Shown one piece after another: positions 9,139 through 17,718 of a DNA stretch of 64,000 nucleotides (the stretch's first letter is position 1; every line of letters starts with the position of its first letter). The notes below the pieces were generated by a model. That model saw only the letters and a program-made list of their open reading frames with translations, was not told where the DNA came from and did not search any database. The translations under genes and the position numbers were made by a program. This stretch comes from an uncultured Flavobacteriales bacterium (lineage in GTDB: Bacteria > Bacteroidota > Bacteroidia > Flavobacteriales_G > Salibacteraceae), in contig CALSRO010000001.1 in NCBI GenBank assembly GCA_943788775.1, forward strand, positions 62,001 to 126,000, written 5' to 3'.

Positions 9139-10011
9139 TTCATGGAGTCTTGTTTTAAAGGTGTCCTCTGATTCAGAGAGAACTTCGAAGGATGAGCCCA
9201 AAACAATGTTCGCCTTAAAAGCCTCCTGTATGGCTTGCTCGTAATATGCTGTGTTGTTGTCAAGTTCACATTTTAGCTTAGTTGCCATGAATTGGGCAAA
9301 TTCCAATTGTGTGTATTGTCCTTCTCCAAACAAATTTCGGATTCCTTGTGTGTCGCCATCGGTTGCTATTTGAACCGTAGTTTTCGCCAAAGATTCCAAT
9401 GTTATGAATTGCATTATGTTTTGACCATTTCCAAACAAAGGAATGGTTCCTTCTTGGCGGAAATGATTTACATAAATCCATTGGAACCAAGAAGCATCAC
9501 CAAGTACCCACGGAACACGAATCATGATATGCTTATTGTTCTTTTTTGCGATCGCTTTGAGGATTGGTGATTCACTCTCAAGATACTGTCTGGCATAGCT
9601 TATCGGACGCACCGGGCTATTTTCAAAATGTGGCTCACCGTGCTTAGATTCACCATACATCAGGCTACCCGATATGTAGATTAATTTACAATTAGGGGCA
9701 TGCTTTTCCAGTCTTCGGATCAATGATTTATTTAAATAAGCGCCTCGAAATCCAGCGATTACTCGTCCTAGCATCCGCCATTTAGGAATTGTGGGTCGAG
9801 CTAAGTGAAAGATGAATTCAGGTTGAAATTGTTTGAGTCGCTCTGCTGAAATTGTTGAAATACCGCCTGACCATTTTTCGAGTTTTTGATGCCGATCGGC
9901 TAAGGGAGTTTTATTTATCACAGCTCGTATTTCAACTACTTGGACTTGTGTCAACTCGTCAAGAATGGCCTTACCGATAAACCCTGCTCCGCCAGTTACG
10001 ATAGCCTTCAC
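9109..10011 (-). CDS. NAD-dependent epimerase/dehydratase-like protein (extended SDR)
   Basis: 300 residues. The N-terminal TGGAGFIGK (residues 6-14) is the nucleotide-binding motif of extended short-chain dehydrogenases that act on nucleotide sugars. The usual YxxxK active-site pair is altered: Tyr139 is followed by Ala-Arg-Gln-Tyr143, so the Lys is replaced by Tyr. A second region, YISGSLMYGESKHG (112-125), matches the Ser/Thr-bearing strand. The enzyme may therefore be a reductase with changed chemistry or a binding protein. It is the last gene of the polysaccharide operon; its ATG overlaps the stop of the nucleotidyltransferase-like gene by 4 bases. It probably modifies a sugar precursor, but this is inference from position. 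Confidence 0.75.
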   Translation of the reverse strand: MKAIVTGGAGFIGKAILDELTQVQVVEIRAVINKTPLADRHQKLEKWSGGISTISAERLKQFQPEFIFHLARPTIPKWRMLGRVIAGFRGAYLNKSLIRRLEKHAPNCKLIYISGSLMYGESKHGEPHFENSPVRPISYARQYLESESPILKAIAKKNNKHIMIRVPWVLGDASWFQWIYVNHFRQEGTIPLFGNGQNIMQFITLESLAKTTVQIATDGDTQGIRNLFGEGQYTQLEFAQFMATKLKCELDNNTAYYEQAIQEAFKANIVLGSSFEVLSESEDTFKTRLHELTQRFLKDK

Positions 10012-10910
10012 GCGTAGACATTCTTTTCCATTCCGTCCTCTTTTTCCATAGCCTCTAGAATGCGCTTCTGAAAATCGTGTGGATGATTTTTTGAAATGTG
10101 AATTCGAGTCATGATTGCTTGATCATATTCTTGATCACTCAAGTTCAAGGGCGCGAATTTTTTTCGCCATTTCCAGTCTGTGAGCCTCATAAGCCATTGG
10201 TTGATTAGGCGAGGAAAAAACAGGTTGAACAGTGCTTCGAGGAGCTTTTTACCTAATGCTGTGTGTTTTATTTCAGCCACACTGGCCAGTGGCTTACCCT
10301 CGTGATTAGGTAAGTACTTTGTTGTCCAAGGGTTTGAATTCTTAAGCTCCTCGTAGGTGTTGTTTCCAAAGCAAGGGATTAGAGTTTGTAACTCCAATGC
10401 CGTGTAGAAATTCTCAAAGGGGAGCCTCAGATTTGCATCATCCACAAAATAATTCATGCAGAAGAAGTTTTCATGGCCCGTTATGAAGGTCAATTTTTTA
10501 AACAAATGGAGCAGCGTTCTGCAAATCCAAAGTCTCTCGCTAGCTGTTACAATGAAAAAATCTAGATCGGCATCTTCTCCGGACGATAGTTTAGATACTG
10601 ATCCTGAAATGGAAACTGATCGTACAAATGGAAATCGAGCGATTATGCGAGAATAACCTCTACTTTTTTTTATCAAATCTAGTGCTCGCTCTTGTTTTCC
10701 AATTCTTAGTTTAGTGAAGTCTTGATCTTCATTTCGCTGGATAAAGCCGCCAATAATCTTAATCTCTCCCAATTCAGCCATCGTTTGAATATTACGATTC
10801 AATTCATCCTGCGCACACTCTACACCTAGAAATTGATAAAGTTCGACCTTTGTCAATGGATGTTTGAAAAGCGCAAAATACCTGAGTATATGGAGGATTT
10901 CCTCTTTCAA
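10008..10910 (-). CDS. Nucleotidyltransferase-fold protein with N-terminal winged-helix-like region
   Basis: 300 residues if translation starts at TTG 10910, which overlaps the preceding stop as TTGA, in line with the other 4-base overlaps of this operon; an ATG at 10976 would overlap that gene by 70 bases. Residues 1-75 look like a winged helix (ILHILRYF, LTKVELYQFL, LGEIKIIGGFI). Residues 102-120 (SGSVSKLSSGEDADLDFFI) carry the Gly-Ser and Asp-x-Asp pattern of the DNA polymerase beta-like nucleotidyltransferase superfamily. The C-terminal half is helical and unassigned. Its place between a sugar-phosphate transferase and an epimerase-like gene suggests a role in polysaccharide production, but the nucleotide and acceptor are unknown. 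Confidence 0.65.
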   Translation of the reverse strand: MKEEILHILRYFALFKHPLTKVELYQFLGVECAQDELNRNIQTMAELGEIKIIGGFIQRNEDQDFTKLRIGKQERALDLIKKSRGYSRIIARFPFVRSVSISGSVSKLSSGEDADLDFFIVTASERLWICRTLLHLFKKLTFITGHENFFCMNYFVDDANLRLPFENFYTALELQTLIPCFGNNTYEELKNSNPWTTKYLPNHEGKPLASVAEIKHTALGKKLLEALFNLFFPRLINQWLMRLTDWKWRKKFAPLNLSDQEYDQAIMTRIHISKNHPHDFQKRILEAMEKEDGMEKNVYA

Positions 10911-11578
10911 TTTTTCCAGTTTACGGATTCTTTCAACGTTCGAATCATGATCTTTAAATCGCCTAGAAAATTCCATGTATAAACATATTCAATATCATGT
11001 TGAACACGCTTTTCTAAGTGTTCCATGTCTTCGACACTTCCATAATAGCCATTGACCTGCGCCAGACCGGTAATTCCGGGTCGAACCGCATGACGTAAGT
11101 GATAATTCGGGATTCGCGACTCAAAATCTTTGGTATCGCTCAGCATATGAGGCCGCGGACCAACCAAGCTCATTTGCCCCAGCAACACATTAACTAATTG
11201 TGGCAGTTCATCGATATGCGATCGCCTCAAGAGCATACCAAATTTTGAAATGTGCATTTCATCAGATCCGCCCTTTTCAATTCGGCACATCGTTCTGATT
11301 TTATAACAATGAAATGGATTCCTTTTAAGGCCTGTTCGCTCTTGCACGAAGAATATTCCTCCTTTTGAATCGATCAATACGAGTAACGCGATAACAGGAA
11401 ATAAGGTGGGTGTCAGCACTATTAAAAGCACTAGACTTACAAGCAAGTCCATAGCACGTTTTAGCATAATGGAGGCCTTACTATGCACAATGGGTTTGTA
11501 CGCGACCATTATAGGTGCCGCGCTTCCCTCCTCAAGAATATGTTTGGCTTTAAGAAAAGCCCTAGATGAAGTTTGCAT
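10907..11578 (-). CDS. Initiating sugar-phosphate transferase (undecaprenyl-phosphate type)
   Basis: 223 residues from ATG 11578, which lies just after the stop of the upstream gene. It matches the bacterial sugar transferase family (WbaP/PglC-like): KRAMDLLVSLVLLIVLTP is the single membrane segment, followed by FVQERTGLKRNPFHCYKIRTM, RRSHIDELPQLVNVL and MSLVGPRPHM, then RPGITGLAQVNG. These enzymes move a sugar-1-phosphate from a nucleotide sugar onto undecaprenyl phosphate at the inner face of the cytoplasmic membrane, the first step of repeat-unit assembly. At about 220 residues it is the short, PglC-like catalytic form without the WbaP multi-helix domain. Sugar specificity unknown. Confidence 0.92.
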   Translation of the reverse strand: MQTSSRAFLKAKHILEEGSAAPIMVAYKPIVHSKASIMLKRAMDLLVSLVLLIVLTPTLFPVIALLVLIDSKGGIFFVQERTGLKRNPFHCYKIRTMCRIEKGGSDEMHISKFGMLLRRSHIDELPQLVNVLLGQMSLVGPRPHMLSDTKDFESRIPNYHLRHAVRPGITGLAQVNGYYGSVEDMEHLEKRVQHDIEYVYTWNFLGDLKIMIRTLKESVNWKN

Positions 11579-11585
11579 GTAAAGT

Positions 11586-12812
11586 CTAATCGATAGAATC
11601 TGTTTTAAATAAAGCACTGGCAAGAAAAGTGAAAAGTACTAATCCTTGTTCACGTTCCCAAAAACTCTCCGTGAACATGAAAATTGTGCACACAATTACC
11701 ATAGACCCAAAAAGGGGGTTATGGTAAGCTCTAACTATGAGACTAGAGAATAAGATAAGCAAAAAAGTTAATCCAATAATGCCTGTAGCCACCAATGTCT
11801 CGATCCACTGATTGTGATAATTATATGCTAAAAGACCTCTATCTCCCAATTCAGGATTTCCAGTGTACATATTATGAGCTTTATAACGCTCATCGAGTTT
11901 CGATTTGCTCAAAGCTGGTCCAACGCCTAAAATCCACGCATCCTCTTTTTGTAGAACCTCAAAACCGAGTCTCACCTGAATTAATCGAAGGGTGAGTCCA
12001 TTAAAACTCGAGTCATGTTCATATTGATCCTGCACGATCACTGTCATATTAGTGTCTAAAAGTGAAGTCGTTCGTATTAATACGGGTATTAAGAGCAATC
12101 CTGCTATGATTAACAATGCCATTTGTTTCCAGTGAAATTTTTGATGCTCTCGATTCTTGAACCATTTGAAAGCTAGGATGGCACCCCCCAATACCACGAA
12201 GAGCTTTGATGCGCTTATTAAAAGCAAAATGGCTAAGGCCATTTTAATTTTCCCGTGAGTCGATTTAGAAAAGGGTAGATCTCGATCTGGAATGGGCCAG
12301 GCAATTGCAATGACGATGAACCAGCTATAATAGATAGCGCTGATTTTAACGGGAGCGGTGAAGGCATGATAAAAAAATTGATGCCAATCGAGGGTTTGAA
12401 GAAATGCTGCGGTAGACCCAATAAACATGATTATACCTGATGTGAAAATTCCAGCCAAAAGCCACAGATAAACTTTAATATGAATATCCTTCCAACTTAA
12501 TCGCGACAGCAACCAAATGAGCGGAATGAAAAGTAGGGGTAGCTTTTTTTCAAATCTTGGCCAAGCTTCTGAATGGTCCATATGTTGGACGAATCCATAG
12601 AAATAAATGAGAAAGATGGATAGAAGGATGGTTAAACCAAATGTTCCTCTCTTCCAGTTGATTGTTGGTTTGTCGCGTATGAATTGAGATGCCAAAACTG
12701 CAGCACCCAATAGGATCAGGGCATAGCTTGAAAGGGGACGATAGAATATCAATATAAATAGCACTAAACCCCATAAATGCGGCAATATGGAAGCCACTTT
12801 AGACCAATTCAT
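11586..12812 (-). CDS. O-antigen ligase/polymerase-like membrane protein
   Basis: 408 residues from ATG 12812 (MNWSKVAS), which overlaps the end of the glycosyltransferase gene by 14 bases. About ten hydrophobic helices, with a larger loop near residues 240-330 ending in AYNYHNQWIETLVATGIIGL. This His-Asn, Glu, Gly pattern is typical of the Wzy_C/WaaL family of polymerases and ligases acting at the outer face of the inner membrane. A second protein of the same broad class is encoded at 14966-16177, so one may be the polymerase and the other the ligase; the HN motif here fits the ligase-like branch better, which is inference. Confidence 0.8.
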   Translation of the reverse strand: MNWSKVASILPHLWGLVLFILIFYRPLSSYALILLGAAVLASQFIRDKPTINWKRGTFGLTILLSIFLIYFYGFVQHMDHSEAWPRFEKKLPLLFIPLIWLLSRLSWKDIHIKVYLWLLAGIFTSGIIMFIGSTAAFLQTLDWHQFFYHAFTAPVKISAIYYSWFIVIAIAWPIPDRDLPFSKSTHGKIKMALAILLLISASKLFVVLGGAILAFKWFKNREHQKFHWKQMALLIIAGLLLIPVLIRTTSLLDTNMTVIVQDQYEHDSSFNGLTLRLIQVRLGFEVLQKEDAWILGVGPALSKSKLDERYKAHNMYTGNPELGDRGLLAYNYHNQWIETLVATGIIGLTFLLILFSSLIVRAYHNPLFGSMVIVCTIFMFTESFWEREQGLVLFTFLASALFKTDSID

Positions 12813-13899
12813 ACATGGCGGATTCGTAGGCATCAACAATTTGTTCCCATTGGTACTGCAATTTGATTTTTGAATTCGTTTGTACTAATCGGTCCTCGAT
12901 ATCCTCTGCGTTTTTTGAGAAGATTTCATCTAATTCTTTTTCGGTTTTGAAATAGGTTCCATCTTCACCCAAAACGGATCGATTAAACCCATTATCATGT
13001 GCAATGATCTTTTTGCAACTGGTCATAGCCTCCAATAGTGATGGGTTTGTGCCGCCTACAGTGTGACCATGGATATAGAATTGACAGTTACTTCTCAAAA
13101 CGTTTAGGTCGGTCGCATTATAAATTCCTTGGGTGAAGAGCACGACATCACTTTGGAATGTATCAACCATTTGTTGTCCAAATTTGTTGGAGGTATTTCC
13201 CAAAATGACCAATTTCCGTTCGGTTTCATTTTGCGAATGAGCTTTTAAAATGGTCTCAACCGAATTTTCCGGTTCCATTCTGCAAATCACTAAGTCATAT
13301 TTGTTTGAAGCCAGCCCAAATCGATTCAAGACATCAGAATTGTTTAAATGCTTTTCTGGCAGTGCTGCTCCATAAGTGATGCATTTTACGATGTTGGATG
13401 GGTATTTGGTTTTTAAGTAATCTTCAATCCCTTCATTGTCTGCAATCAGCATGTCTGCGCCTTTTGTCGCCCATTTCTCGGCAAATCGAAGGAAGTATTT
13501 TGTGGCTGAACTGTATTTGGATCTCAGGAATTCTAGCCCATCCATATTGACAAGATGTTTCGCCTTTTTAGGCCATAGCCAATGCCAAATGGAACTGCTG
13601 GTGTATCCAAATTGCACAATTACATCATACCGCTGCTTTCGAGCATGAAGAATACAATTCAAGTCATAGATAAATTGACCTATTGTTCCCAATCGATGTT
13701 CTGGGTCGTTGCAATAAACCAATTTTACGCCATTCCAAGTGTTGGTTTTTTGAGTGTGGTTCAAGCTGCAATATACAGTGATGTCATGGTCTTTTTTTGC
13801 CAGTCCTTGACTCAAAAATTCAGCGCACTGCTCAAATCCACCATAATTGTTCGGAATACCTCTCGTTCCGAGAAAGGCTATTTTTAATGACTTCTTCAC
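12799..13899 (-). CDS. Glycosyltransferase with DUF1972 N-terminal domain (GT4-type)
   Basis: 366 residues. The N-terminus KIAFLGTRGIPNNYGGFEQ is the hallmark of the DUF1972 family, which forms the acceptor-side domain of GT4-type rhamnosyl- or other glycosyltransferases. The C-terminal donor domain has the GGTNPSLLEAM region (about residue 285), in which the first Glu of the common EX7E motif is replaced, as is usual for this family. A cytoplasmic enzyme adding one sugar to the lipid-linked repeat unit. The start ATG overlaps the stop of the preceding glycosyltransferase gene by 4 bases. Donor and linkage are unknown. Confidence 0.88.
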   Translation of the reverse strand: MKKSLKIAFLGTRGIPNNYGGFEQCAEFLSQGLAKKDHDITVYCSLNHTQKTNTWNGVKLVYCNDPEHRLGTIGQFIYDLNCILHARKQRYDVIVQFGYTSSSIWHWLWPKKAKHLVNMDGLEFLRSKYSSATKYFLRFAEKWATKGADMLIADNEGIEDYLKTKYPSNIVKCITYGAALPEKHLNNSDVLNRFGLASNKYDLVICRMEPENSVETILKAHSQNETERKLVILGNTSNKFGQQMVDTFQSDVVLFTQGIYNATDLNVLRSNCQFYIHGHTVGGTNPSLLEAMTSCKKIIAHDNGFNRSVLGEDGTYFKTEKELDEIFSKNAEDIEDRLVQTNSKIKLQYQWEQIVDAYESAMYELV

Positions 13900-14969
13900 C
13901 CGATAATTTCTTGATAAGCTGAGATTGTTTTTTTAGCGGTTTGACGCCAATTATACTCGCTTTTGATACGCTCAAACATACTTTCTGTATAGTCACTTTC
14001 AAGTGCCAAAACAATTGCTTTTCGGATGCTTGCCACGTCCCCCGGTTTGCAAAACTTAGCGACTCCGTCAAAATAGTCTTTGGTGTCGCCATTTTCTGAA
14101 ACCACCAGCTTACATCCGCAAGCTGCTGCCTCTAATGAGGTGAGGCCAGTTGTTTCAAACCAGCTGGGAAGAACGTGCAATATAGATTCATTGTACAATC
14201 GACTTAATTCTTTCTGATCCACAAAATCCATGAATCGCACTCGATCATGAGCAATTTCCTTGCACAGTTTCAAGTAGTCTGCATTATTAGGGCTGGGCTT
14301 TCCTACAATTAAGACGTCAAAATCTAAATCTCGCGTGGCTTCAATCAGTCGATGTTGGTTTTTTCTACCCTCTATTTGACCCACACAAATGATTTGCTTC
14401 GAATTTCGATTCACATTAGGTTGAACATTGAATACTTCCGTGTTGATTGCATTAGGAATTACACGATGGTTGAAGGAAATGTTTAAGTCTTGTGCTACTC
14501 TCTGGGCTTCACTATCGGAATTTGGTAAGAGCATAGAAGCTGAGCTAACTGCTTTTTTCATAGCTCGCTTATGACCCAGAATGTAGCGCTTAGACATCAA
14601 TTTGTCTTGACCGTGGAAGGTCCGGTAGATGGTTTTGAAATACTCCGCACCGAATTTGCCCAAACCGATAGCGATGATTTTGGCTAGACCACGTCTTTCC
14701 TTTTGATCAAATTCTGAGTAGTCCACATAGATCGGGGAGATCACGCTTGGTCCTTGAGCCTGCGCTTGGTGGAACAGAATATCTGCAGGCCGAATAAGGT
14801 TGAAAAAGTGAAATAGGTCATATTTTTCGTAGTCAATCCTATCATTAGATAACAAAATGTCCACTTCTAAGCCGAGTGCTCGCAGGTGTTCCGCGGTTTG
14901 CTCCACTTGAGTTGTGTCACCTCCACGCACTTCAAATAATGTCGAACGGCTGATGAATGCTACTCTCAT
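13896..14969 (-). CDS. Glycosyltransferase family 4
   Basis: 357 residues from ATG 14969, which forms an ATGA overlap with the preceding gene. The N-terminal domain begins MRVAFISRSTLFEVRGGDT, with the glycine-rich acceptor-domain turn. The C-terminal domain has GQIEGRKNQHRLIEA (start of the donor domain) and the EX7E motif in ETTGLTSLEAAACG, typical of retaining GT4 enzymes using a nucleotide-sugar donor. It probably adds one sugar in repeat-unit assembly together with the neighbouring DUF1972-type enzyme. Donor and acceptor cannot be told from sequence. Confidence 0.9.
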   Translation of the reverse strand: MRVAFISRSTLFEVRGGDTTQVEQTAEHLRALGLEVDILLSNDRIDYEKYDLFHFFNLIRPADILFHQAQAQGPSVISPIYVDYSEFDQKERRGLAKIIAIGLGKFGAEYFKTIYRTFHGQDKLMSKRYILGHKRAMKKAVSSASMLLPNSDSEAQRVAQDLNISFNHRVIPNAINTEVFNVQPNVNRNSKQIICVGQIEGRKNQHRLIEATRDLDFDVLIVGKPSPNNADYLKLCKEIAHDRVRFMDFVDQKELSRLYNESILHVLPSWFETTGLTSLEAAACGCKLVVSENGDTKDYFDGVAKFCKPGDVASIRKAIVLALESDYTESMFERIKSEYNWRQTAKKTISAYQEIIG

Positions 14970-16177
14970 TTTTCGACTCTGCTTGAGAAGTGAATATCCA
15001 ATTCCGGAAACCGAACAAATAATGCAGCTCCCCATACCATAATTTCAGCCGTGCTGACTAGATAGCTGCCAGTGAATTGATAAATGAACACAAATAGGAA
15101 AAGGCTCAGATTAAATGCATTGCCAAATAGGCGTAGTCTGAAGAATAAATATATTTCTAGGGCTATTTTGGCTCCAAGCCCTATTAATCCATAGGTAGCA
15201 AGCATTTCACCCATTGAATTTGGGATTCGCACAATCTCCGCAAACTCGCCTTCGTATTGGTAAAAATTCACGATCAGGTCATGGCCGAATACTTTGATCT
15301 GTCCAAGTCCAACACCAAACCAGATGCTCTTTGAATTTGCTAAGTCAAATGCGAACATGAACGATTCGAAAAGTCTTCCTTTGGCCGAGGTATCATTTCC
15401 AGAGAAAATGTTGTTCAGTCTGCTAAAAATGGGGTTGTCAGGATATAAAACCAAAAGACTGGCAACAAGTATCGCAGCAAAGGCACTCCCATAAAGGATG
15501 GTTTTCCTGAAACTTTTCACTTCAGATAATGGAGTCCAATAAATCAAAATGGATAAGAAAACAGTCAATCCTAAAGCGCCAATTACTCCGAATGAAAGTG
15601 ATAAGATGATTGGAAGTATGATGGCGATTCCGATAAGCATCCATCGTTTTTCTAAACCGAGCAGGATTCGCCAAAAGAAATAAAGAAAAATAGGGGCGAA
15701 GAGAAAGGCGTAGTAGGCGGCCTCATAAGTGAATAGCTTAAGCCTTGGAAAGGATGCAATTCCCGGGGAAATGGGTACTTCATACCAAAGCACTTGCCGA
15801 CCAATGGTAAAGGGCACAACCAAGATGGCTAGAATTACGAAGAGTGTATTCCATTTTAAAATTCCGTTGAATAAGGCACTCGGATTGTTCTGATGTTCAA
15901 GCCATTTCCAAAACGTAATGGCGAACGTAATGGTAGAAAGGAATAGACCAGAACTGACCAGTAGTTCTTTCAGTTGAGCTCCATTTGACCAATGAAATGC
16001 ATCGAAAAGTAAAATGATTAAAAAGCTGACTATCCAATAGCCGAGCGCTTTCCATTTCCATATCCAATAAATAAAAAATGGTGTGAGTGTGGCAGTGTAG
16101 AGTAAACCATGCGGCAGTAAAAATGCATTGAAGAAATAAATCAACAACACAATTGGCATTTGCTTGCTCCAACTCAT
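14966..16177 (-). CDS. Wzy-like polysaccharide polymerase, membrane protein
   Basis: 403 residues with about ten to twelve hydrophobic helices. The periplasmic loop near residues 285-340 contains GVGLGQIKVFGHD and then RIPNSMGEMLATYGLIGLG, which fits the O-antigen polymerase pattern of Asn, Glu and Gly before a late helix. Expected role: joining flipped repeat units on the outer face of the inner membrane. It begins with an ATGA overlap on the flippase gene and ends with one on the GT4 gene. Sequence identity in this family is always low, so the assignment rests on topology, the loop and the neighbours. Confidence 0.78.
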   Translation of the reverse strand: MSWSKQMPIVLLIYFFNAFLLPHGLLYTATLTPFFIYWIWKWKALGYWIVSFLIILLFDAFHWSNGAQLKELLVSSGLFLSTITFAITFWKWLEHQNNPSALFNGILKWNTLFVILAILVVPFTIGRQVLWYEVPISPGIASFPRLKLFTYEAAYYAFLFAPIFLYFFWRILLGLEKRWMLIGIAIILPIILSLSFGVIGALGLTVFLSILIYWTPLSEVKSFRKTILYGSAFAAILVASLLVLYPDNPIFSRLNNIFSGNDTSAKGRLFESFMFAFDLANSKSIWFGVGLGQIKVFGHDLIVNFYQYEGEFAEIVRIPNSMGEMLATYGLIGLGAKIALEIYLFFRLRLFGNAFNLSLFLFVFIYQFTGSYLVSTAEIMVWGAALFVRFPELDIHFSSRVEK

Positions 16178-17634
16178 TCTAGCAAGAGCTTTATATCTAC
16201 TCGTGAATACCGGATGTATCCCATATAGGTGGATACAATAGTTATCAATCCTAACAATAGTTGTATTGCCAAATCTTCAAGATACAATGCACCAAAAAGC
16301 GCGAAACAGGGGATTAATAACACGACCGCTTCGAAAAGTAGATTTGTTTTGAGAACCTTGTCATTAATGATACCCATTTCCAATGGCATCATAACCATCA
16401 TGGCAGCAATTTGTCCCCAAATTAGTGCCGTGGCCGATCTTTCGAAGTAGAAGAAAACGAGCATGGTGACTATTCCAAAGGCTTTATAGCCAACTTCTAA
16501 GGAGGTGATAAGTTTCAATTCAGAGATTCCATTCAAAAAGAATTTAGGTGCAATTGTGAGGATGTAAAAGATTTCGAATAGAATGAATAGCTCAATAAAT
16601 ACGATCACAGATGCGAATTTTTCTTGTCCTAACCAAAGTTCAAAGAGTGGTTCTCTAATGAGGTAAAGCACTGTGAGTCCAACAAGAGAAATGATCACAA
16701 GTGCTGATCGTACTGAAAAATACAAAGGTTTTGGATCACCTTTTTCTTTCATAATTCTAGAAACCGCGGGGAATATCCAACCAACCATTGCTTCAAGCAT
16801 AATATGTAGATGATTAGCAATCATGGACGCAATACTATAGTAACCAACAATGTCGGTTCCCAAGGCAAAAGCTACTATTAATCTATCCAATTGAAAGCTC
16901 ATGAGCGAGACAATGGTCTGAAGCCAACTCCAAAATCCAAAGTGTCTTAATCGGGAGAAGATAAGTGAGTCAAAAGCGGTAGACCATTGGTAATCCACTA
17001 AGTATCGCTTACTCCAAACAAATTGACTCAAAACTAAGATAGCGTTTGTGACTAGACTGATGGCAATGACTTCCGCTAATCCGTATCCAGACATCAGTGC
17101 AATAGCTTGTCCCACCAACATTGTGATTTTCTGAGCCATATTGAATTTAGCCGCAGTGTCGTATTCTTCAAATCCCTTATAAAATCCCATGAATAGTTGT
17201 TCGTAGAATTTAACACCGATGAGCGCACTTGTCAGTATGAAGGAGGTTTTAAGGTCTGCTGCGTCCACAATGCCATCCCATTCAAAAAGTCTTTCTGGAG
17301 TGACAAGCAAGATTAAGAGAGTTGAAGCTAGCACTCCCATAGCCAAGAGGTTCGTGAAGTTTAAGGAAGAGTTGTAGTACCTGTTTAGTCTTTGTGGATC
17401 GTTTTTTCCGCGAGCTTCTGCCACATACATGGCAATCGATAGTCCCATACCAAAATGCAGCACATGGACGCTGATAAAAACGATGGAATTAAGCAGCATC
17501 CATGAACCAAACAAATGCTCGCCTAGTGAATTCATAAAGAATGGCGTCATTGACAAGAATCCCAAGGGATAAATCAAGGTGTTGGCGAGGTTCCAAATGG
17601 AGTTTCGAATATTTCTAGATTGTTTCAATACCAT
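16174..17634 (-). CDS. Wzx-like polysaccharide flippase (MOP superfamily)
   Basis: 486 residues from ATG 17634 (MVLKQSRNIRN). About 12 to 14 membrane helices over the whole length, with the positively charged N-terminus followed by a first helix SIWNLANTLIYPLGFL, as in polysaccharide-transport members of the MOP/MATE superfamily. Such proteins move undecaprenyl-diphosphate-linked repeat units across the inner membrane. It is the first gene of the eight-gene polysaccharide operon, and a candidate promoter lies 65 bases before it. The substrate is the unknown repeat unit made by the downstream enzymes. Confidence 0.87.
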   Translation of the reverse strand: MVLKQSRNIRNSIWNLANTLIYPLGFLSMTPFFMNSLGEHLFGSWMLLNSIVFISVHVLHFGMGLSIAMYVAEARGKNDPQRLNRYYNSSLNFTNLLAMGVLASTLLILLVTPERLFEWDGIVDAADLKTSFILTSALIGVKFYEQLFMGFYKGFEEYDTAAKFNMAQKITMLVGQAIALMSGYGLAEVIAISLVTNAILVLSQFVWSKRYLVDYQWSTAFDSLIFSRLRHFGFWSWLQTIVSLMSFQLDRLIVAFALGTDIVGYYSIASMIANHLHIMLEAMVGWIFPAVSRIMKEKGDPKPLYFSVRSALVIISLVGLTVLYLIREPLFELWLGQEKFASVIVFIELFILFEIFYILTIAPKFFLNGISELKLITSLEVGYKAFGIVTMLVFFYFERSATALIWGQIAAMMVMMPLEMGIINDKVLKTNLLFEAVVLLIPCFALFGALYLEDLAIQLLLGLITIVSTYMGYIRYSRVDIKLLLE

Positions 17635-17698
17635 ATCGCGCGAGTGCAATGTGAAGTTTTTGCACTTTTAGCCATCCATTGCGAAGCAAGGAAGCAAG

Positions 17699-17706
17699 CA
17701 AATGTA
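17699..17706 (-). promoter_or_regulatory. Candidate -7 promoter element of the polysaccharide operon
   Basis: Minus-strand TACATTTG fits the TAnnTTTG consensus, in the 84-base gap between the divergent flippase and Wzz-like genes. No clear TTG is seen 19 bases upstream, so confidence is low. Confidence 0.35.
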
Positions 17707-17718
17707 GATTTATCCGAG

